Assembly (NCBI GenBank): GCA_015487255.1
Contig: WFQA01000212.1
Span: 1-15,727 of the forward strand
Source: Paracoccaceae bacterium
GTDB lineage: Bacteria; Pseudomonadota; Alphaproteobacteria; Rhodobacterales; Rhodobacteraceae
Length of the DNA: 15,727 nucleotides
Direction of reading: 5' to 3'
Shown: in pieces, positions 6,980 through 12,995 of the stretch
Position numbering within the stretch: the stretch's first letter is position 1
Layout of the letters: every line of letters starts with the position of its first letter
The notes under the pieces: generated by a model
Database searches by the model: none
What the model was told of the DNA's origin: nothing
The model's input: the letters and a program-made list of their open reading frames with translations, nothing else
Made by a program: the position numbers and the translations under genes

Positions 6980-8043
6980 CAGCCCATACGTCCTGTGTTG
7001 AGAATGTTTCGGGGGTCGAACCTTTGCCTCAAGCCGGCGGAAAGTGCGGCAAGTGCTGCGGATTCGGGCTGGAAAACCGGGCGCGCGCTGCCACGCACCA
7101 CGGTAGCGTGGCCAGAAACCAGCCCGGCGCGCAGGTCAGTGCCCGCCGGGGCCAAGGCCCAAACCAGCCCGCCCGCCCAGTCAAGGATCACCTCTTCAGC
7201 ACCAAGCCCGCGCAGCGCCTTGGCCAGCGCCGGGCCATCAGAAGGCCTGACCGAAAAACGCCAGACATCGCCGGGCTTACCGGCAAATGCCACCACATCG
7301 CGCAGCGCCTGCCAGTCAAATTCGCCAACCGTGCCGCCAAGCAGCTTGGCCAACGCCTCAGAGCGGTAAGCAACCGAGCCTGCCAGCCCCTCAAGACGAA
7401 GCGCGGTGGTGCCGGCAATATGCGCGGCCCCGCTGATATCATAAGGCGAGCCAAGCGCGCGCGCCATGGTTTCAGCCGCGCCGGCCTCATCTTGCGCCAC
7501 CAAAACGCTGGCCGTGGCCCGGGCGGCGGGCAACAGTTTGAAGCTGACCTCGGTAAGCACCCCGAGGGTGCCATGGCTGCCCGCCATCAGCTTAACCAGG
7601 TCATAACCAGTGACGTTTTTCATCACCCGGCCACCGTTTTTGATAACATTACCCATGCCATCAACAAAGCGCACCCCGATCAGACTATCCCGACAGGCCA
7701 AAGCCGAAATACGGCGCGGGCCGGAGGCATTGGTCGCCACCATTCCGCCAATGGTCGGTTCGCCTTCACTGCCTTGCAGGGCGCGGCAATCCATCGGCTC
7801 AAAGGGCAGGTGCTGGTTGTTTTTGGCCAGCAATGCTTCGATCTCGGCCACCGGCGTGCCGGCGCGGGCGACCAGCGTCAGCGCTTCCGGCTCATAAAGC
7901 GTAACCCCGGTCAGGGCCTTGGTATAAAGCGGCTCACCCGCGAGTTTTTCGCCGATCTGCCTTGTGCCGCCACCGATGATTTCAACCGGGCCTTTGGCGC
8001 TGGCCACCATTTCGGCCAGTTCTGCCTCGTTCAGGGGGTTCAT
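6979..8043 (-). CDS. glcE: Glycolate oxidase FAD-binding subunit GlcE
   Basis: This 354-aa flavin subunit is required with GlcD and GlcF for conversion of glycolate to glyoxylate. It has the FAD-binding PCMH-type fold: IIGGGTRQ (22-29) is the flavin pyrophosphate loop, PTIGGMVATNASGPRR (96-111) the second flavin segment, and GGRVMKNVTGYDLVKL (137-152) with AGSHGTLGVLTE (154-165) the conserved family core. The C-terminus DPRNILNTGRMG is typical. It lacks the long oxidase C-terminal domain of GlcD, as expected. Its start overlaps the glcD stop by 4 nt (ATGA) and its stop overlaps glcF by 1 nt, so the three subunits are probably made by coupled translation. Confidence 0.95.
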   Translation of the reverse strand: MNPLNEAELAEMVASAKGPVEIIGGGTRQIGEKLAGEPLYTKALTGVTLYEPEALTLVARAGTPVAEIEALLAKNNQHLPFEPMDCRALQGSEGEPTIGGMVATNASGPRRISALACRDSLIGVRFVDGMGNVIKNGGRVMKNVTGYDLVKLMAGSHGTLGVLTEVSFKLLPAARATASVLVAQDEAGAAETMARALGSPYDISGAAHIAGTTALRLEGLAGSVAYRSEALAKLLGGTVGEFDWQALRDVVAFAGKPGDVWRFSVRPSDGPALAKALRGLGAEEVILDWAGGLVWALAPAGTDLRAGLVSGHATVVRGSARPVFQPESAALAALSAGLRQRFDPRNILNTGRMG

Positions 8044-9470
8044 GCGCGGCGCCCTTCTGATGCATCCAGCGGAAACACCTTGGCCGGGTTGAGCAGCCAG
8101 CGCGGGTCAAACACGTCTTTGACGGCCATTTGAATCTCCAGATCTGCTTTATTATATTGGCTGTGCATCAGCTCGCGCTTTTCAACGCCCACGCCGTGCT
8201 CACCGGTCAGGCAGCCACCGACCTCGACACAGAGGTTGAGGATATCCGCCCCCATATCCTCGCATTTTTCCAGATCGCCGGGTTTGTTGGCATCATAAAG
8301 GATCAGCGGGTGCATATTGCCGTCTCCGGCGTGAAACACATTGCCCACGCCAAGCCCGTATTGCTCTGAAAGCTCGGTAATGCGGCGCAGCACCTCGGGC
8401 AATTTGCTGACCGGGATGGTGCCATCAAGGCACATGTAATCATTGATCTGCCCCATCGCCCCGAAAGCCGCTTTGCGGCCCTTCCAGATCACAGCGGATT
8501 CTTCAGCAGAACGGCTCTCGCGCAGCTCGACGGGCTTGTGGTTTTTTGCAATTTCAACAATGGTATCAAGCTGTTCCTTGATTTCTGGCTCGGAGCCTTC
8601 AACCTCGATAATCAGCAGCGCTTCCACATCCGGGTAGCCGGCATTGGTGAAATTCTCAGCCGCGCGGATCACCGGGCGGTCCATGAATTCGATCGCTACC
8701 GGCAGCACCCCGGCGCGGATGATATCAGATACGCACGCCCCCGCCACCTCGTTTGAATCAAAGCCGATCAGCACCGGGCGCGCCCCTTCGGGCTTGGCCA
8801 GAATGCGCAAGGTGGCCTCGGTCACCACCCCGAGCTGGCCCTCGGAGCCGCAGATCAAACCGAGCAGATCATAGCCCGCCGCATCCAGATATGCGCCGCC
8901 GATTTCCATCACCTCGCCTTCCATGCTCACCATGGTCACGCCCAAGAGGTTGTTGGTGGTCACCCCGTATTTCAGGCAATGCGCCCCGCCGGAATTCATC
9001 GCGATATTGCCGGCAATGGCGCAGGCAAGCTGGCTGGAAGGGTCCGGCGCATAGAAAAACCCGTGCGCCTCCACCGCGCCGGTCACGCTGAGATTGGTGC
9101 GCCCGGCCTGCACCCGGATATAACGGTCGGGGTAATTGGTCTCCAGCACATCGGTAAGCCGGGCCACGCCGAGAATCACACTGTCAGCCGTGGGCAAAGC
9201 CCCGCCGGCCAGCGAGGTGCCCGCCCCCCTTGGCACCACCGGCACCCCCATTTCGAAACAGGCTTTCAGCACGGCGGCGGTTTCCTCGGTATTGCCGGGC
9301 AACACCACGGCCAGCGGCGGGCAGCGATAAGCCGAGAGCGCGTCACACTCATAGGCTTTGGTCTCGTAAGGGTTATCGATCACGGCTTCTTCGGGCAACA
9401 AGCTGCGCAACCGCGCAACGATTTCGTCCTTTCTGGCAAGGATATCGGCACTGGTTTCAGGCATTTTCAT
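8040..9470 (-). CDS. glcD: Glycolate oxidase catalytic subunit GlcD
   Basis: This 476-aa FAD-linked oxidase oxidises glycolate, and usually also D-lactate, to the 2-oxo acid. The FAD_binding_4 domain covers roughly residues 30-230 with the flavin loop PRGAGTSLAGGA (80-91). The FAD-linked oxidase C-terminal domain follows, with FHAGDGNMHP and GGCLTGEHGVG, the histidine-rich active-site segments, and DPRWLLNPAKVFP at the end. The ATG at 9470 is preferred because GGAG lies 8 nt upstream; a second ATG two codons later is possible. It heads glcDEF. By itself it could be a D-lactate dehydrogenase, but the glcE and glcF partners fix the assignment. Confidence 0.95.
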   Translation of the reverse strand: MKMPETSADILARKDEIVARLRSLLPEEAVIDNPYETKAYECDALSAYRCPPLAVVLPGNTEETAAVLKACFEMGVPVVPRGAGTSLAGGALPTADSVILGVARLTDVLETNYPDRYIRVQAGRTNLSVTGAVEAHGFFYAPDPSSQLACAIAGNIAMNSGGAHCLKYGVTTNNLLGVTMVSMEGEVMEIGGAYLDAAGYDLLGLICGSEGQLGVVTEATLRILAKPEGARPVLIGFDSNEVAGACVSDIIRAGVLPVAIEFMDRPVIRAAENFTNAGYPDVEALLIIEVEGSEPEIKEQLDTIVEIAKNHKPVELRESRSAEESAVIWKGRKAAFGAMGQINDYMCLDGTIPVSKLPEVLRRITELSEQYGLGVGNVFHAGDGNMHPLILYDANKPGDLEKCEDMGADILNLCVEVGGCLTGEHGVGVEKRELMHSQYNKADLEIQMAVKDVFDPRWLLNPAKVFPLDASEGRRA

Positions 9471-9676
9471 GGCAGTGGCTCCGTTTGGCGCTGGGCGATT
9501 CCCGACAGGTAGCGCAGTTTTCCGGGTTATTCAACAAAAAGGCAGCACTATTGACCAAATAATTATCAATGTTGCGTATAAAGACAAATTTTAACCCAAA
9601 AACACATGGAACAGGCTCGTAATAGTAATAAATAGCCACGCAATAGAACCTATTTTTCCCGTATATAAATGCGGGT
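9471..9676. promoter_or_regulatory. glcD upstream region
   Basis: This 206-nt gap is less GC-rich than the genes around it and should contain the glcDEF promoter on the minus strand. I find no convincing -35/-10 pair. A dyad ATTGA-N11-TCAAT lies at 9550-9570, and CCCG/CGGG arms around a 10-nt AT-rich loop lie immediately after the stop of the 9677-10114 gene. No regulator gene (GntR-type GlcR or GlcC) is adjacent, so control must come from elsewhere, possibly from BhcR. Confidence 0.4.
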
Positions 9677-10114
9677 TCAACCAGCCTGGAAAAACATCGA
9701 TGAAGCCACGGCGAGAGCCACAAGGGCCAAGATGATCCAGAAAAACACAATGCCGCCGCGCCGGGCATGAAGGGTGATTTCCACATCCTGTATCGGGGTT
9801 ACATAGACGCTGTATCGGGTATCCCACATGGTTTTTTGCACTTGGTTTTCGGATTGTAGCGGCTGTGTGACGGGTTTTTTGGCAAACAGCCATGCCGAGC
9901 CATGCACCTCGACCGTTCCGCTGACATCCCCTGCCAGAGGCTGGACGGTGAAGCGGTAGGTTTGGGCAAGGCTATTGCTGGATCCTGATGCGCTCACCGG
10001 CTTTGACTGTGAATGTCCGGGCCTTTGGCCAACTCCCTTTTTGCGCAGTTTATTTGGTTTTACTTTTCTGGCAAGCCTGTAAAGTGGAGAAAACAGCAAC
10101 AAAGGTAAGCCCAT
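9677..10114 (-). CDS. Small protein with C-terminal membrane anchor, function unknown
   Basis: I do not recognise a family. The C-terminal half has codon use like the neighbouring real genes, with a high GC third position, and encodes a beta-rich segment (TYRFTVQPLAGDVSGTVEV) followed by one hydrophobic helix (IVFFWIILALVALAVASSMF) next to the stop, like a tail anchor. The start is unsure. The ATG at 10114 gives 145 aa but overlaps the head of the divergent DUF599 gene, and its first 35 residues have atypical codons. An ATG at 10156 has no ribosome binding site, and a GTG near residue 38 of the 145-aa form is another option. An N-terminal frameshift or truncation is possible. Confidence 0.45.
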   Translation of the reverse strand: MGLPLLLFSPLYRLARKVKPNKLRKKGVGQRPGHSQSKPVSASGSSNSLAQTYRFTVQPLAGDVSGTVEVHGSAWLFAKKPVTQPLQSENQVQKTMWDTRYSVYVTPIQDVEITLHARRGGIVFFWIILALVALAVASSMFFQAG

Positions 10115-10802
10115 GCTCAGCCAGCCTATCTCTCCCTTTGGCCTTTGGGACGGCATCGCGCTGGCGCTGCTGTTGCTGGGCTGGCCGCTGATCGGTTATC
10201 TGGTGGAGCGGGAGGGCAAGCGCCGCTCGACCCACTCCCTGATCAGTGATTACCGCAAACGCTGGATGCAGGAAATGCTGCAGCGGGAAAACCGGGTGAT
10301 GGATGCGCAGATTCTGGCCACTTTGCGGCAGGGAGCGGCGTTTTTCACCTCGGCATCGATGATCGGCATTGGCGGCTCGGTGGCGCTGCTTGGGCAGGCA
10401 GACACATTGCAAAACCTCGCTGCTGATCTGAGTGTTGAACTTTATGCGCCGCGTGTGGTGTGGGAGACCAAGCTGATGCTGGTGGTGCTGATACTGGCAA
10501 GCGCATTTTTGAAATTTGTCTGGTCACACCGGCTGTTTGGCTATTGCGCGGTGGTGATGGCCTCGGTGCCGGTCGATGCGTCGCACCCGGATGCCCAGCG
10601 CTTTGCGGAAAAATCCGCCAAGCTCAACGCCTATGCGGCGCGCAGTTTCAATCGTGGATTGCGGGCGATGTATTTTGCCTTAGCAGCACTGACATGGCTG
10701 CTCGGTGCCTGGGCAATGATTGTGGCGACATTGGTGACTTTGGCGGTGCTGTATCGGCGGGAGTTCAACTCGCAATCCAGAGCGGCGCTGATTGATCTTT
10801 AG
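10113..10802 (+). CDS. DUF599 family membrane protein
   Basis: This 229-aa protein resembles the uncharacterised DUF599 family. It has four hydrophobic segments: about 10-28 (DGIALALLLLGWPLIGYLV), 70-92, 112-150 (a long stretch that may cross twice), and 190-217 at the C-terminal side. After the first helix comes a basic-rich segment (EREGKRRSTHSLISDYRKRWMQEML), then DAQILATLRQGAAFFTSASM, which is typical of the family. The ATG at 10113 has AAAGG 7 nt upstream. Function is unknown, and it is monocistronic here. The divergent gene's possible start codon overlaps this start by two bases. Confidence 0.8.
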   Translation: MLSQPISPFGLWDGIALALLLLGWPLIGYLVEREGKRRSTHSLISDYRKRWMQEMLQRENRVMDAQILATLRQGAAFFTSASMIGIGGSVALLGQADTLQNLAADLSVELYAPRVVWETKLMLVVLILASAFLKFVWSHRLFGYCAVVMASVPVDASHPDAQRFAEKSAKLNAYAARSFNRGLRAMYFALAALTWLLGAWAMIVATLVTLAVLYRREFNSQSRAALIDL

Positions 10803-10826
10803 CGACGCATTTTCCACAAGGATCGC

Positions 10827-10855
10827 CGAGCGCAAGCGAGGCCACCGGCGTCGCC
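10827..10855. repeat. Imperfect intergenic repeat, copy 2
   Basis: This 29-nt block matches 5633-5659 apart from two single-base insertions. It lies 25 nt after the DUF599 stop codon. Confidence 0.45.
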
Positions 10856-10883
10856 AGACACTGTTCAGCTTTGCTGATAAGGT

Positions 10884-10924
10884 GCCTTTACCGAGTGGGG
10901 GCTTGCCCCCGCAGAGGTAAAGGC
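10884..10924. repeat. Two-part long hairpin
   Basis: The outer arms GCCTTTACC (10884-10892) and GGTAAAGGC (10916-10924) are perfect 9-bp complements. Inside them, GGGGG (10897-10901) pairs with CCCCC (10906-10910) around CTTG, extended by a G-U and a G-C pair. Small internal loops separate the two stems. No U-tract follows on either strand, so it is not a plain intrinsic terminator. Palindromic repeat elements and structured RNAs look like this. Confidence 0.55.
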
Positions 10925-11209
10925 AATCTGCCGGGATGCCAGGTTTTTTTGCTGCAGCGCCGCGGCGCGCGCCTTCTGCGGCGACCTGAAGTCGTCGGCT
11001 GCGCCTCCTTGGTTCAGCCCACCTCGTCGGCGCGTGTCGTGCAAGCACGACTGGTATTTTGCTGTAGGCCTGTGAGTTTTTAAGAAAAACAAGCCGGTCA
11101 AAGCTGCAACCTCATCTGCCAAGCACTCAGGGCTTTGGTATGTGTGGGCCTTAGCTCACAATTCCCCGGCGTCTTTATTTGCGTAAATGCGCCGTTAGCT
11201 GGCCGTCCG

Positions 11210-11923
11210 TCAAGCCCCGCTCCACAGAATTGGTGCGGCCTCTTGCATGACCAGAATGCCAACCGTAATCGCCACAACCCCGGTGGCCATTTGCACGGTT
11301 TTCAGCAAACGTGCCGCTGTGCTTTCGGCCAGCCGCAGCGGCCAACTGGCCGCGCAGGTCAGCGCGGCCATGCCAAGGATGGAGCCAAAGCCGAACACCA
11401 GAATATAAACCAACGCCGTAAGTGCATTTTGCGTGGCCGCCGCCGCCAGCGCCACCAGCCCGGCAGAACCTGCCGCCCCATGCGCCAGCCCGATCAGATA
11501 AGCCCGCCAGGAAAAGGGCCGGTGCGCGTGCCGGTGTGCGCTATCTTGATGGGGCACTGTCTCGCCCGCATGGCTATGGGCATGAAAATGCCGCTGGCCG
11601 TCACCATGGTCATGCAGGTGCAAATGCACCCGGGCCTTGCGCAGTTTGTAAAACACCTGCGCACCCAGTCCGATCAACATGATGCCGATGGCAAATTCCA
11701 GCCCCGCCGCAAAACGTTCGGTCAGGATCACGCCAAACAAAACTACGGGTAGCGAGATCACAAACAGCGTGGTGGTATGCCCCATGCCCCAGCTGGCCCC
11801 CAAAAAAGCCAGGCGTTTGGGGCTTGCCTTGCCATCTGATGCCAACGTGCCAATCGCCGCCAGATGATCGGTTTCAAACGCGTGACTCATACCCACAAGA
11901 AAGCCCAGGATAAGAAATTCCAC
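11210..11923 (-). CDS. Nickel/cobalt transporter of the NiCoT/UreH type
   Basis: This 237-aa membrane protein has about six hydrophobic helices and the NiCoT signature HX4DH (His14, Asp19, His20 in HAFETDH). It also has GMGHTTTLF (47-55) and GLAHGAAGSAG (145-155), which carry further metal-ligand histidines. Residues 100-134 form a cytosolic or periplasmic loop with twelve histidines, as in RcnA, HupE/UreJ and UreH-like carriers. The start is a GTG supported by GAGGAT 7 nt upstream. No urease, hydrogenase or cobalamin gene is nearby, so import versus efflux and nickel versus cobalt cannot be decided. It may be second in a tiny operon with the 11924-12091 ORF. Confidence 0.8.
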   Translation of the reverse strand: MEFLILGFLVGMSHAFETDHLAAIGTLASDGKASPKRLAFLGASWGMGHTTTLFVISLPVVLFGVILTERFAAGLEFAIGIMLIGLGAQVFYKLRKARVHLHLHDHGDGQRHFHAHSHAGETVPHQDSAHRHAHRPFSWRAYLIGLAHGAAGSAGLVALAAAATQNALTALVYILVFGFGSILGMAALTCAASWPLRLAESTAARLLKTVQMATGVVAITVGILVMQEAAPILWSGA

Positions 11924-12091
11924 TTAACAAATCCTCGTCATACGGCGGCGCTTAATTCGGTCACGCCAAGCACTTGCCTTCACCCGATTTTGCCGGAAGC
12001 GGCAAAACCTTGATCCCTGACGCATCTGCCGCGACAATTGATGTTTTTTCCACGGCAAATCGAGATAGGGCAAAAGCTCGGCTTTAGTCAA
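11924..12091 (-). CDS. Possible small basic protein, 55 aa, TTG start
   Basis: A TTG at 12091 with AGGGGAAG 6 nt upstream opens a 55-residue frame. Its TAA stop (11926-11924) directly touches the GTG start of the metal transporter. The product begins LTKAELLPYLDLPWKK and then becomes very basic (RQMRQGSRFCRFRQNRVK, DRIKRRR). I recognise no family. In favour are the good ribosome binding site and perfect abutment, as in a translationally coupled pair. Against are the rare start codon, middling third-position GC, and an 8-bp hairpin inside the frame (11988-12007) that could mean a structured leader RNA instead. Confidence 0.3.
   Translation of the reverse strand: MTKAELLPYLDLPWKKHQLSRQMRQGSRFCRFRQNRVKASAWRDRIKRRRMTRIC
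11931..11936 (-). promoter_or_regulatory. Ribosome binding site supporting the GTG start
   Basis: GAGGAT on the minus strand lies 7 nt before the GTG at 11923 and inside the last codons of the upstream small ORF. It decides the non-ATG start of the metal transporter. Confidence 0.6.
11988..12007. repeat. Perfect 8-bp hairpin in the transporter leader
   Basis: TTTTGCCG and CGGCAAAA flank a GAAG tetraloop on the plus strand (CTTC on the minus strand). It lies about 65 nt upstream of the metal transporter start. I see no cobalamin-box or other riboswitch core around it. Confidence 0.45.
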
Positions 12092-12125
12092 TAGCTTCTT
12101 CCCCTTACTCTTTGGTAACCATATT

Positions 12126-12158
12126 TCCCTAAACAGGGTCTCGCATCACTGTTTGGGA
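12126..12158 (+). promoter_or_regulatory. Leader stem covering the ribosome binding site of the transglycosylase gene
   Basis: TCCC(T)AAACAG at 12126-12136 pairs with CTGTTTGGGA at 12149-12158: ten base pairs with a single bulged T and a 12-nt loop. The 3' arm contains most of the Shine-Dalgarno GGGAGA (12155-12160) for the ATG at 12169. If the transcript begins upstream of 12126, this stem would limit translation initiation. Confidence 0.4.
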
Positions 12159-12168
12159 GAATCCACAA

Positions 12169-12987
12169 ATGGTTTTTATAAGCCGCTGGCCTTTGCTGCC
12201 CGCCCTGCTGTTTCTGGCGGGGCTGCTGGCCGTGCCCGCCCGCGCCACCGAAAGCCCGGATGAAGCGGCCATTTCCGCTATTTGCGATGCCACCAGTGCC
12301 GCTGCTGCCGGGGCGCGGGGCATCCCGCCAGACGCGCTTTACGCCATTACCCTGACCGAGACCGGGCGCTCGCGCGGCGGCAAGCTGCGCCCCTGGCCAT
12401 GGACGGTCAATATGGAAGGCAAGGGCTTTTGGTTTGACACCCGCGAGGAGGCGATCGCCTATGTGACGGAGCGCTACAATGCCGGGGCGCGCAGCTTTGA
12501 TGTTGGCTGTTTCCAGATCAATTACAAATGGCACGGGATGAATTTTGAGTCGATCGAGGCGATGTTTGACCCGATGACCAATGCCACCTATGCCGCCCAA
12601 CTGCTCGGCGGGCTTTATGACGAGTTCGGCGACTGGACCAAAGCCGCCGGGGCCTACCATTCGCGCACCGAGACCTATGCCAGCCGCTATCGCGCCCGCT
12701 ATGCCCGCATCCGCGCCCGGCTGGGTGGCGAAGCCCCGGCCCCGGTGCTGCGCCTGCCGACGGCAGCAGGGGTGCAAGTGGCGCGGATGGCGCGCTTTCC
12801 CGAGGTGCAGCACGCGTTTCTTTCCGCCCCGCCGGTGGCGGCGATCTCGCCCTACAGCTCCAATAGCGGGGCGATTGGCGAGGGCGCGGTGGAAATGCCG
12901 GCCTCGGTCATGGGCTCATTGGCAGCCGGCATGCTCGGCGGCGCAAGCGTTACCCTTCTGACCAATACCAGCGGCTCACTTTTCTAG
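12169..12987 (+). CDS. Secreted lytic transglycosylase, probably flagellar
   Basis: This 272-aa protein starts with a Sec signal peptide (hydrophobic core LLPALLFLAGLLAV, likely cleavage after ALA-like PARA near residue 26), so it acts in the periplasm. An SLT/lysozyme-like domain follows at about 35-185: Glu64 in ITLTETGR is the probable catalytic acid, with DVGCFQINYKWH (111-122) and AAGAYHSR (159-166) as the other conserved segments. It would cleave peptidoglycan so the flagellar rod or export gate can pass. The tail after about 220 is Ala/Gly/Ser-rich and ends in a hydrophobic stretch. It lies 8 nt before flhA, so it belongs to the flagellar operon; a role like the Rhodobacter SltF enzyme is inferred. 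Confidence 0.85.
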   Translation: MVFISRWPLLPALLFLAGLLAVPARATESPDEAAISAICDATSAAAAGARGIPPDALYAITLTETGRSRGGKLRPWPWTVNMEGKGFWFDTREEAIAYVTERYNAGARSFDVGCFQINYKWHGMNFESIEAMFDPMTNATYAAQLLGGLYDEFGDWTKAAGAYHSRTETYASRYRARYARIRARLGGEAPAPVLRLPTAAGVQVARMARFPEVQHAFLSAPPVAAISPYSSNSGAIGEGAVEMPASVMGSLAAGMLGGASVTLLTNTSGSLF

Positions 12988-12995
12988 GAACCTTC

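Larger units (their letters stand above)
10803..11209. other. 407-nt hairpin-rich gene-free region
   Basis: No convincing gene is visible: both strands have open frames of 60-120 codons, but they read as low-complexity Arg/Ala-rich products without plausible ribosome binding sites. Structure is abundant instead: copy 2 of the intergenic repeat (10827-10855), a dyad TCAGC-TTT-GCTGA (10865-10877), a long two-part hairpin (10884-10924), GTCGTGC-AA-GCACGAC (11036-11051) and GTTTTT-AAG-AAAAAC (11076-11090). This pattern suggests one or more intergenic repeat elements placed between DUF599 and the convergent metal transporter gene. Confidence 0.55.

Noticed and set aside
7024..8133. 369-codon open frame on the plus strand, opposite glcE
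   Set aside because: GlcE has intact flavin motifs and overlapping start and stop codons with its partners; the antisense product has no recognisable features.
10865..11122. 85-codon minus-strand frame in the 10.8-11.2 kb gap
   Set aside because: No credible ribosome binding site; the frame passes through several hairpins, and the product looks like translated repeat DNA. A database search could reopen this.
11924..12168. Cobalamin or nickel/cobalt riboswitch upstream of the metal transporter
   Set aside because: No B12-box-like sequence or multi-helix core is visible; only one hairpin stands out.
12088..12813. 241-codon open frame on the minus strand, opposite the transglycosylase gene
   Set aside because: It is the mirror of a gene with a signal peptide and a complete SLT active site. 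It also differs in frame from the small ORF at 11924-12091.
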